From NCBI RefSeq assembly GCF_040954835.1, contig NW_027168320.1, positions 523,501-587,500 of the forward strand: DNA of 64,000 nucleotides, read 5' to 3'. Below are positions 55,605 to 64,000 of the stretch, one piece after another. The DNA comes from Lepisosteus oculatus (taxonomy: Eukaryota; Chordata; Actinopteri; Semionotiformes; Lepisosteidae). A program made the translations under genes and the position numbers. The stretch's first letter is position 1, and every line of letters starts with the position of its first letter. Below the pieces are notes generated by a model. The model made no database searches. It saw nothing but the letters and a program-made list of their open reading frames with translations, and was not told the DNA's origin.

Positions 55605-55703
55605 CTGTAAGGATATAAAACACCGGTTTAAACATTTTATACCTATAAGACAAATTAGAATTTTAGTAAAAAATAGATACATCTGAAAAATAAAAAGTCT
55701 TAC

Positions 55704-56414
55704 TGCTGATAGAGTTCTTCAGAGCTCACATCTTCCCCTTCCTTATCCGCTTCTGTTTCAGTTTCTAGAGCAGCCTCTGGCATCTCTTCCTCCTGGACTG
55801 CGGCCTCTTGCTCAGGGCCGCTGGAATGCAGGTATATTCTTTTCAACATGCTTTTACATAATATGTTGTAACAATGATTTCAAAAAGAAACTACAGAAGC
55901 CTTACAGATTAAAAATATCTCACCTTGCCAATGTGTCTTCAGGCTTCCCATGTACAAAAAGGCCCAAGGACTCTAGCAGTCTTACAACCACTATCCTGTT
56001 TGCCTCACCAGACACGATCTCTATTCTGTGGTAATCCACGATGACCCCATTCTTCAGGTGATTCATCATGTCCTCCCTCGCCTGTTGAGAGGCCATCCTG
56101 ATCTCTTCTGCCGTGGCGTGCTTCATACACGCCCTCTTCAAGTGAGCAGGAAGCTGATCAAGAGTATTCAGGCACATCTTGCACACCAGGGGAATCCTCG
56201 CGGGTTTCCTTTGAAAATAAATAATACCATCTGTGTATAGAAACAAGCTAAGACTGATTTCTTAAATTATCCTTAATTTTCTCTCTCATAGTTTGAGCAT
56301 AATGATTTTATTGCATTTATATAAGAATTGCTCATTGCTCCAAAATAAATAATGGTTTCATAAAAAAGTGAGCACTTACTTGGTCTCAGTCACAGACTTT
56401 CCAATAGAAGCCAT
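55704..56414 (-). CDS. Small spliced gene with a CCHC-like zinc finger
   Basis: Three coding exons on the minus strand with consistent phases. Exon 1 is 56380-56438 with ATG at 56412-56414 and donor GTAAGT. Exon 2 is 55924-56208 (acceptor TTTCAAAG, donor GTGAGA). Exon 3 is 55704-55820 (acceptor ATTCCAG, donor GTAAGA). The joined frame starts MASIGKSVTETKKPARIP and then has C-X2-C-X9-H-X4-C (CKMC...H...C), a helical charged segment, and an acidic Glu-rich tail in exon 3. Splicing to the next acceptor at 55604 gives Q-P-stop, about 147 residues. I do not recognise the family. Expression is unproven. Confidence 0.6.
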
Positions 56415-56740
56415 TGTGGAGTTCAGCAACTGCAGGTCCTAGAAGTGGGGAAGGAATTTTAAAAGAGAAATTGAATTACAATACAGAAGGAATGGCTGAG
56501 GGATCACTGAAATATATATATACAAATTCCAAAGACTGAGTCCATATAGAAACAACTACCTTTCATTTTCAGTATAAGAAAAAAAAAACATTATCTTCCA
56601 AAGCATCATAAAATTGTCCCTTCTTCCCCGTGACCTCATTGCTCTGCTCTCTCCTCTGTGCAGCTGAGCCCGACTCACGGTAAAATGGAAAAAAATATGC
56701 CCTCGACGTGAAATTTACTCTGGAGCGAGCCAGTGTTGCG

Positions 56741-56810
56741 CATAGCTGCCTTCAAAGCAGTTGACCCAGGTTCGATTCCCGGCCAATGCAGTTGCAAATG
56801 TTTTCAAATG
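56741..56810 (+). pseudogene. Gly-TCC-derived tRNA with anticodon TCA
   Basis: From GCATAGCTGCC onward it follows vertebrate tRNA-Gly(TCC): anticodon stem GCTGC/GCAGT, variable and T-arm with TTCGATT, and CCAATGC 3' strand. The loop is CTTCAAA, so the anticodon is TCA (reads UGA). The 5' acceptor and D-arm are lost. Its mate lies at 63722-63789. Confidence 0.75.
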
Positions 56811-57634
56811 CTGTCATGAGCCTTGGATTGTGACTAGCAAAGCGAAGCCTTTTGAAAGAGCTAAAGCACTGCAAAACGGAATTGAAGGAGAATCTTACAG
56901 GGGATTCTGAGCAGTGTCTGCATACATGCAGTCAGATAAAGGTGCTGAAAGCTTGAGCTACTCTCAATGTCATGCTGCCCTTCCCCGGAGTAAATCTGTT
57001 ACATTGAAAGAATGCTTCTGGCAGGTTCAAAAAGGGACCCTTGTTAATTGGAGAAATCAATGATTTCGAATGAATTCTGTACGCGTTAAAAGACAGCTAT
57101 ACACAGAAAACATGCAGGACACTGCTCATGATGTTTCCCGAGCCGAAACAGAGTGCGTTTTTCCAAGCCATTTGACAAAGCCCACCCACTGAAAACTGCA
57201 GCAGATCGTGTAAAGACGTTCAACTTTGTAACTACTGCACGCACAGGAAGCAGAATAAATTCCTCTTTTCAAACTGTCAAAGGTTTGCTTTGCGAACGCT
57301 GCAGGACATCGCACAATCTCTTTTGAACAGGGACAAACGATTTCTTATGGGGCGCAGTAAGTACAGACGTTTAAAATGCTCCACTCATGCCGACGATGCA
57401 GCATGAAGAAGCGCAACCTAACGTTTGACAGACAAAAGCCAGGCGCCGCTACGAGCAATATGAAATCATACTGACAGCACACGGCGTTTCGCGATGACAC
57501 AAAAGTAATCTCGACAGACGCTGTTCTCTGCATAAAGCTGAAAGAGCTAAAGAGCGTTTCTGTTGACACGTAACAAGCTCGTTTCTTTCTACCATGATAT
57601 CACCATGACCAAATCTGTCTTTAAACACCTTGCT

Positions 57635-57779
57635 CAGTCTCTGACGAGACTGTCAAAAATTGCTTTCGCCGATTGTATTGCAAACCGGCGGAAGCGGGGT
57701 ATTGGGAAAAGTTTTCAACTAGCAATAATCGCGCCTCGGCTAAACCTCACAGGCTACGATACTGCCACTGCGCAAAGCT
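57635..57779 (-). ncRNA. RNU4: U4 snRNA gene
   Basis: A complete 145-nt U4 on the minus strand: AGCTTTGCGCAGTGGCAGTA start, 5' stem-loop kink-turn (ATCG...CGCGAT), U4/U6 pairing region, central stem-loop, Sm site AATTTTTG and 3' stem-loop. The 3' box GTTTAAAGACAGA follows. An X-box-like palindrome abuts the start. U4 pairs with U6 and keeps it inactive until spliceosome activation. Its sequence equals the 62722 copy as far as I compared. Confidence 0.94.
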
Positions 57780-58389
57780 GACGGTTGCCAAGCAACCGCG
57801 GGGATTCTATGGAAATCGTTATCGATCGTCTCATGGCATGTCGTTGCTATAACGCTTCATATTTGTCGTCTTCTTCTTCTTCTAGCTTGAGGTTTTGAAG
57901 AATTTCATGACAGACAAGGGCTCCGTTGGGAACAAAGGGCGTTGTGAGAAAACCGTTGCTTATTTTCAGCAGCAGAAATACAACCCTTTAAATAAAAGAT
58001 GACAGAACAATGACGAAGGTCATGCCGGGAGGAACTCATGCACTATAGAGGAAAGGGGGCGGGCACGTACAGTTCACATTCAAGCCACAAGTACTCTTCT
58101 TGGATGTTGCACAAACAAATCCTAACGTCTTGAAAGCATTGCAGCATGTTTGTGTCCCACTTCCCGTGGCTGCGGGACGACTGACAAGAACGGACAAACA
58201 ATCTGTGGCGTTTAGCGTGACATAGTCTTGCAGGCATCGTGCTGTCTCACTGCAATACTATACCGCTGGAGGAAACAGTCCATCTGGCCATGAAACTCAT
58301 TTGAACGTCTAGCTACAGCAACTAACAATATCATGATTTATTCAGGATGTGTGGAATCAGCACGTCCCGGAGACAGCTTCCGAAATCGT

Positions 58390-58815
58390 GAGCATTCTCT
58401 GGTGGTAGGGGCGTTCAAGATGGCGCTCAGGTGGGAGGTAAAGTTTAGTTGTTGGGGAGTTTTTTTGAGTTTTTCATGACCTGAATGTTAATTTTTGCTT
58501 TTTTTGACTACAGAAAAATAAGGACTTAACACTAGTTGTTTAAACTTCAGTTATAATTGAAAGAAAAAAAAAACGATTTTTTTAGGGTTAACCCTTTTAT
58601 GTTTAAAAAGTCCGATATGAGTAACACTGGGAAAAGAAAAGAGAGTGCTGGGTCTTCGAAGGAGAACTCTAAGATACCTCAATCGTATATGTATAGCACT
58701 ACAAAAAAATCGATGGCAACTAAAGGGAAAAGTGAAGCAGCTGCAGGGGCAGCAAGAGGGCGGAGGCGCCGCGCGCCCGGCCGACGTGTTGGACCGGTGC
58801 GCTTTACGTGCTGAA
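58390..58815 (+). mobile_element. 5' fragment of an L1-like LINE (tentative)
   Basis: A leader with CAAGATGGCGC and T-rich DNA is followed by ATG at 58617 and about 60 codons of basic, low-complexity protein (MSNTGKRKESAGSS..., ending in Arg-rich sequence), stopping at 58812-58814. The layout resembles the 5' end of an L1-type element joined to unrelated DNA. Its mirror copy lies at about 61690-62110. Family assignment is weak. Confidence 0.4.
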
Positions 58816-59083
58816 ATAAACACGCGACAGCCCCGAAATGTTTCCAGAGTGCTGTGCACTGAAGACTTGCCTGGTGCTCCTCCGTGCAGATTGTTTGTCC
58901 TCCTCCAGTGCGGGACGAGCCAACACAAGGGAGCGCATTCGCCAACATCCAGGCACGCAATGCGATTTGGAAAGCAGCTCCTTTCCAAAGAGTTGCACAC
59001 GAACGATCCTTCAGTCCCGCTCGGGGGGCATGGAACCCCCGCCACACACAGCTTCAAGTAGCGAGTCATGCGCCAGGGCTCTC

Positions 59084-59203
59084 GCTTACGGCCACACCAC
59101 CCTGGACACGCCCGATCTTGTCTGATCTCGGAAGCTAAGCAGGGTTGGGCCTGGTTAGTACTTGGATGGGAGACCGCCTGGGAATACCAGGTGCTGTAAG
59201 CTT
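59084..59203 (+). rRNA. RN5S: 5S rRNA gene
   Basis: 120 nt with a complete internal promoter: A box, intermediate element and C box (AGCTAAGCAGGGTTGGGCC, CTTGGATGGGAGACC). The ends pair (GCTTACGG/CTGTAAGC). A T4 terminator lies at 59202-59205. Differences from human 5S are mostly in helix I and at a few CpG sites. Product: 5S of the large ribosomal subunit, transcribed by Pol III with TFIIIA. Confidence 0.96.
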
Positions 59204-60508
59204 TTGCTCTCCCGGCCAGCAGGGGTCGCCGTTGGTGCCGTAGGCTTTGGGAGGAAAACCTGCAGGATGGAAAGGTGATCTATAGCCTCATCTCTAGAGA
59301 TGTTTTGTTGCTGTGGCATGTGTGTGACCCATATTCAAAAAAAAAAAACCCGTCTGTAAAACGAATATCGAAGCTGCCTCTAAATCTGCAAATGAAGATG
59401 AGTCGATAAACCACTCGTTTTTCGTATAACTAGACATTTATTCATTTGTTACCGATTTCATTCATTGAGCCCTGGGGTTTCCTAATGGCCAAGGAGGGTC
59501 GGGACCTCGGTTTGACGCCTCCCCCGAAGGACGGCGCCTGTTTGTGCAGCAGAGTGTCGCCATCAGGAGGCTGGGGCGTAAGAGAGCCACACAGCCCGCA
59601 GGGTGAGCGCTCCCTACTGGTCCCAGTCACACCTCTTGCAGGAGCAGCAGCAACCGGAGCTTTTCCGGGGTGGAATCTCCCATCCGGGTGCCGGCCAGGC
59701 TCACACCTGCTGGGCTGCCCCGGGGGTGAGCCCAGTCGAGAGTCGCAGGGCCAGATCTAGTCACCGGGGAGAAACGATACAAGTGAAGGATTGCTCGGCT
59801 CTCGGCACTTGAAAAGACCGACAAATGTCTCGTTCCCGCCGGAGCTGAATGTACCCGCATGTGTGGTGTCGTCTTCTTCCCCCGCCCCGCTGTGTTTGCT
59901 GTATTGTCTCTGAAGCCGGCCCCCCCGAGACGAGACGGGCTGTTCCTGTGCCCCAATTAACACTTTACAGGTGCCATTCCCCGGCATTGTGGCCATTGGA
60001 GCCCCGACGCAGCTAATGCGGAGCACTTGTTGGACTGGCATCGAAAGGACGTGTGCGCACGGAGCGAGCCTTCCCTGCGGCAGAGCGCGGGAACTTTCTC
60101 CCCCCCTCCCGCTGCAGGAGTTGTGTGCACTGCAGCGGTGCCGAGAGAAAAGCACAGAAGGCAGCAGGCTCTGGAGAGCAGGTAAGAGACGGAGCCTTGT
60201 GGGCAGGCAAGCAGGCCCGTTTTTTGGAAATTGCTGAAAAGGTTTGTTCGGTGTGTGGCAGGCGCACGTCGCAATGAGGCCGAATTGCATCCCGGGACAT
60301 GCTGCGAATGCGCAACGGCGACTGCAGATGTGTAGGAAACGGCGCGCTCGTTTTCTCGTTTTGCCCACACTTTTGAGTGTTAGTGTGGCGTGTGAGTGTG
60401 TGAAAGAGTGGGCCCAGCAGGAGGCGGTGGCGTGCAGGGCGAGGAGGTGGCCTAGGCTGCGCGATTTGTGCTGTGGGTGCGGGCCGCTTGCAGGGGCCTG
60501 TTTAACTC
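59204..60508. other. GC-rich spacer upstream of U1 with SINE-head fragment
   Basis: 59510-59765 resembles a 5S-derived SINE head region and mirrors 20700-20960. 59765-60508 is U1 upstream DNA. The octamer present in the other U1 unit is absent here. ORFs are shadows of GC-rich sequence. Confidence 0.6.
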
Positions 60509-60672
60509 ATACTTACCTGGCAGGGGAGATACCTTGATCAAGAAGGAGGTTCACCCAGGGCGAGGCTCGGCCATTGCACTCCGGCTGTGCTGACCCCTGC
60601 GAATTCCCCAAATGTGGGAATCTCGACTGCATAATTTCTGGTAGTGGGGGACTGCGTTCGCGCTCTCCCCTG
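60509..60672 (+). ncRNA. RNU1: U1 snRNA gene (octamer-less promoter)
   Basis: 164 nt, one base different from the 19669-19832 copy (CTCGG for CTTGG in the stem-loop II area). The 5' splice-site pairing sequence, Sm site and 3'-box-like signal are intact. The upstream SPH-like segment remains, but the adjacent octamer is lost in a deletion of about 38 bases at about 60270, so transcription may be weak. Confidence 0.94.
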
Positions 60673-61308
60673 ATGTGCTTGGTCCAAAATCAGATACGGG
60701 AGGGTTAGGACACCACGAGCTGCGTGGCTGCGGAAGGATCCCGGTTCGACAGGAGTGGACGCCGCTGCTGGTTCTCGCTGGCTTTTAGTTAGGGGTCCGG
60801 AGAAGCATCTCAAGCTAGTTCCACTACTCCTTCCGGACGTTCATTCCCTTTTCAAAGTCAGTCGTTTTGCTGTAGTCTGCGTTCTTTAGGCTGATTATCG
60901 AGGTTAGCCTTTATTTGGTCATGGGGGGCCTCGGTACTGTATGCTGAGTCTAAAGACAGTTTCACCCGTTTTCTGATTGCTCGGTTCTGTACCAGTGCAG
61001 ACATGTCAAACAGTGAATGGCTGTACCTCTATTGTATTCGTGCTCAATGAATGAAATCGGTAACAAATGAATATATGTCTAGTTATACGAAAAACGAGTG
61101 GTTTATCGACTCATCTTCATTTGCAGATTTAGAGGCAGCTTCGATATTCGTTTTACAGACGGGTTTTTTTTTTTTGAATATGGGTCACACACATGCCACA
61201 GCAACAAAACATCTCTAGAGATGAGGCTATAGATCACCTTTCCATCCTGCAGGTTTTCCTCCCAAAGCCTACGGCACCAACGGCGACCCCTGCTGGCCGG
61301 GAGAGCAA

Positions 61309-61428
61309 AAGCTTACAGCACCTGGTATTCCCAGGCAGTCTTCCATCCAAGTACTAACCAGGCCCGACGCTGCTTAGCTTCCGAGATCAGACGAGATCAG
61401 GCGTGTTCAGGGTGGTGTGGCCGTAAGC
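61309..61428 (-). rRNA. RN5S: 5S rRNA gene, diverged copy
   Basis: 120 nt on the minus strand with TTTT terminator. It differs from the 59084 copy at several sites, including two in the C box (GGAAGACTGCC for GGGAGACCGCC) and GCAGCGT for GCAGGGT, which may weaken TFIIIA binding. Confidence 0.88.
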
Positions 61429-61689
61429 GAAAGTCCCGGCGCCTGACTCGCTACTTGAAGCTGTGTGTGGCGGGGGTTCCGTGCCCCCCGAGCGGGACTG
61501 AAGGATCGTTCGTGTGCAACTCTTTGGAAAGGAGCTGCTTTCCAAATCGCATTGCGTGCCTGGATGTTGGCGAATGCGCTCCCTTGTGTTGGCTCGTCCC
61601 GCACTGGAGGAGGACAAACAATCTGCACGGAGGAGCACCAGGCAAGTCTTCAGTGCACAGCACTCTGGAAACATTTCGGGGCTGTCGCG

Positions 61690-62110
61690 TGTTTATTTCA
61701 GCACGTAAAGCACACCGGTCCAACACGTCGGCCGGGCGCGCGGCACCTCCGCCCTCTTGCTGCCCCTGCAGCTGCTTCACTTTTCCCTTTAGTTGCCATC
61801 GATTTTTTTGTAGTGCTATACATATACGATTGAGGTATCTTAGAGTTCTCCTTCGAAGACCCAGCACTCTCTTTTCTTTTCCCAGTGTTACTCATATCGG
61901 ACTTTTTAAACCTAAAAAAAAATCGTTTTTTTTTTCTTTCAATTATAACTGAAGTTTAAACAACTAGTGTTAAGTCCTTATTTTTCTGTAGTCAAAAAAA
62001 GCAAAAATTAACATTCAGGTCATGAAAAACTCAAAAAAACTCCCCAACCACTAAACTTTACCTCCCACCTGAGCGGCATCTTGAACGCCCCTACCACCAG
62101 AGAATGCTCA
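61690..62110 (-). mobile_element. Mirror copy of the L1-like 5' fragment
   Basis: Inverted counterpart of 58390-58815 with the same start and end relative to 5S, so it was present before the palindrome formed. One short indel shortens the A-rich leader. Confidence 0.4.
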
Positions 62111-62721
62111 CGATTTCGGAAGCTGTCTCCGGGACGTGCTGATTCCACACATCCTGAATAAATCATGATATTGTTAGTTGCTGTAGCTAGACGTTCAAAT
62201 GAGTTTCATGGCCAGATGGACTGTTTCCTCCAGTGGTATAATATTGCAGTGAGACAGCACGATGCCTGCAAGACTATGTCACGCTAAACGCCACAGATTG
62301 TGTTTGTCCGTTCGTGTCAGTCGTCCCGCAGCCACGGGAAGTGGGACACAAACATGCTGCAATGCTTTCAAGACGTTAGGATTTGTTTGTGCAACATCCA
62401 AGAAGAGTACTTGTGGCTTGAATGTGAACTGTACGTGCCCGCCCCCTTTCCTCTGTAGTGCATGAGTTCCTCCCGGCATGACCTTCGTCATTGTTCTGTC
62501 ATCTTTTATTTAAAGGGTTGTATTTCTGCTGCTGAAAATAAGCAACGGTTTTCTCACAACGCCCTTTGTTCCCAACGGAGCCCTTGTCTGTCATGAAATT
62601 CTTCAAAACCTCAAGCTAGAAGAAGAAGAAGACGACAAATATGAAGCGTTATAGCAACGACATGCCATGAGACGATCGATAACGATTTCCATAGGATCCC
62701 CGCGGTTGCCTGGCAACCGTC

Positions 62722-62866
62722 AGCTTTGCGCAGTGGCAGTATCGTAGCCTGTGAGGTTTAGCCGAGGCGCGATTATTGCTAGTTGAAAACTTTTCCCAAT
62801 ACCCCGCTTCCGCCGGTTTGCAATACAATCGGCGAAAGCAATTTTTGACAGTCTCGTCAGAGACTG
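62722..62866 (+). ncRNA. RNU4: U4 snRNA gene
   Basis: 145 nt, right-arm partner of 57635-57779: 5' stem-loop, Sm site AATTTTTG and 3' stem-loop all intact. The 3' box is at about 62874-62886 and the X-box-like palindrome at 62704-62718. Confidence 0.94.
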
Positions 62867-63721
62867 AGCAAGGTGTTTAAAGACAGATTTTGTCATGGTA
62901 ACATCATGGTAGAAAGAAACAAGCTTGTTACGTCTCAACAGAAACGCTCTTTAGCTCTTTCAGCGTTATGCAGAGAACAGCGTCTGTCGAGATCACTTTT
63001 GAGTCAGCGCGAAACGCCGTGTGCTGTCAGTTTGATTTCATATTGCTCGTAGCGGCGCCCGGCTTTTGTCTGTCAAACGTTAGGTTGCGCTTCTTCATGC
63101 TGCATCGTCGGCATGAGTGGAGCTTTTTAAACGTCTGTACTTACTGCGCCCCATAATAAATCGTTTGTCCCCATTCAAAAGAGATTGTGCGATGTCCTGC
63201 AGCGTTCGCAAAGCAAACCTTTGACAGTTTGAAAAGAGGAATTTATTCTGCTTCCTGTGCGTGCAGTAGTTACAAAGTTGAACGTCTTTACACGATCTGC
63301 TGCAGTTTTCAGTGGGTGGGCTTTGTCAAATGGCTTGGAAAAACGCACTGTGTTTCGGCTCGGGAAACATCATGAGCAGTGTCCTGCATGTTTTCTGTGT
63401 ATAGCTGTCTTTTAACGCATACAGAATTCATTCGAAATCATTGATTTCTCCAATTAACAAGGGTCCCTTTTTGAACCTGCCAGAAGCATTTTTTCAATGT
63501 AACAGATTTACTCCGGGGAAGGGCAGCATGACATTGAGAGTAGCTCAAGCTTTCAGCACCTTTATCTGACTGCATGTATGCAGACACTGCTCAGAATCCC
63601 CTGTAAGATTCTCCTTCAATTCCGTTTTGCAGTGCTTTAGCTCTTTCAAAAGGCTTCGCTTTGCTAGTCACAATCCAAGGCTCATGACAGCATTTGAAAA
63701 CATTCGCAACTGCGTTGGCCG

Positions 63722-63789
63722 GGAATCGAACCTGGGTTAACTGCTTTGAAGGCAGCTATGCGCAACACTGGCTCGCTCCAGAATAAATC
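63722..63789 (-). pseudogene. Gly-TCC-derived tRNA with anticodon TCA, right arm
   Basis: Mate of 56741-56810 with the same TCA loop and lost 5' half. Its 3' acceptor reads CCAACGC, as in vertebrate Gly-TCC, so it is slightly closer to the ancestor. Confidence 0.75.
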
Positions 63790-64000
63790 TCACGTCGAGG
63801 GCATATTTTTTTCCATTTTACCGTGAGTCGGGCTCAGCTGCACAGAGGAGAGAGCAGAGCAATGAGGTCACGGGGACAGGGGAGTCACACGCTGGCGGTT
63901 TGAATACGCGGAAGATCACTGAGGGATCCACAGTATATGGACCCTCCGTGCGCCATCAGTCCGCACTCCGGACTCTGAATCCTGCCATCCGAGTTAAGAT

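Larger units (their letters stand above)
56636..59470. repeat. Left arm of a large palindrome
   Basis: Inverted match to 61043-63880. In order: Gly-like relic, spacer also found at 44438, U4 (minus), LINE 5' fragment, 5S (plus). The spacer between arms (59471-61042) carries U1. Confidence 0.88.
61043..63880. repeat. Right arm of the large palindrome
   Basis: Inverted match to 56636-59470, with scattered base differences and small indels. The right end of the window (63880-64000) instead matches 31380-31530, so homology to the left arm stops there. Confidence 0.88.

Noticed and set aside
58679-59069. ORFs of 122-172 codons around the 5S upstream region
   Set aside because: They overlap on both strands, include non-coding 5S flank and show no domain.

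Overview
The window looks like ray-finned fish nuclear DNA. It has no protein operons. It is dense in small-RNA genes (tRNA, 5S rRNA, U1, U4 and U5 snRNA), carries 5S-derived SINEs, an RTE-type LINE, an L2-like LINE, a Tc1/mariner fragment and a Gmr1-like Ty3/Gypsy fossil, and shows vertebrate-type splice sites. The species cannot be told from the sequence. The layout resembles the large tRNA/snRNA/5S clusters known in fish such as the zebrafish chromosome 4 long arm.

Layout. 1-7660: two direct copies (A1, A2) of a block with tRNA-Asn, a Thr-like tRNA, tRNA-Arg(TCG) and, in A1, tRNA-Ser(TGA). 7661-11828: a minus-strand Ty3/Gypsy fossil interrupted by a 1.46-kb solo LTR. 11829-17860: a SINE, Ile-type and Gly-type tRNAs, AT-rich repeats and a decayed U4 gene. 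19203-20962: a U1 gene (minus strand) with a clear distal promoter element. 21076-25830: a third block A copy, inverted. 25540-32150: Ile, Gly and Ser tRNAs and divergent copies. 32173-35291: a nearly intact RTE LINE with 15-bp target-site duplications. 35376-39803: a tandem array of eight U5 snRNA genes on the minus strand (about 508-bp unit), invaded by a fragment joining U1 snRNA nt 4-32 to a LINE ORF1. 40975-44437: a fourth block A copy. 44920-46300: L2 and Tc1 remnants. 46494-50527: more tRNAs and tRNA relics, an inverted relative of 27.5-32.1 kb. 51.5-52.3 kb: a retroelement pol fossil. 52690-54450: an inverted copy of 12640-14470. 55458-56438: a small spliced gene on the minus strand with a zinc-finger-like motif. 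56636-63880: a palindrome of about 2.8-kb arms, each with a Gly-like tRNA relic, a U4 gene, a LINE 5' fragment and a 5S gene, around a spacer holding U1.

How the parts relate. The products serve the spliceosome (U1, U4, U5) and translation (tRNA, 5S). Copies are spread by segmental duplication and inversion, and many tRNA copies show CpG-type decay or changed anticodons. The strongest candidates for active genes are U5 copies 2-7, the 19669-19832 U1, the 57635 and 62722 U4 genes, the 59084 5S gene, and tRNAs Arg-TCG (1977), Asn-GTT (5222), Gly-GCC (27266), Ser-GCT (30474) and Arg-TCT (46494). The most unusual item is the U1-LINE chimera inside the U5 array, which suggests a LINE that once lay in a U1 gene and was expressed from its promoter.
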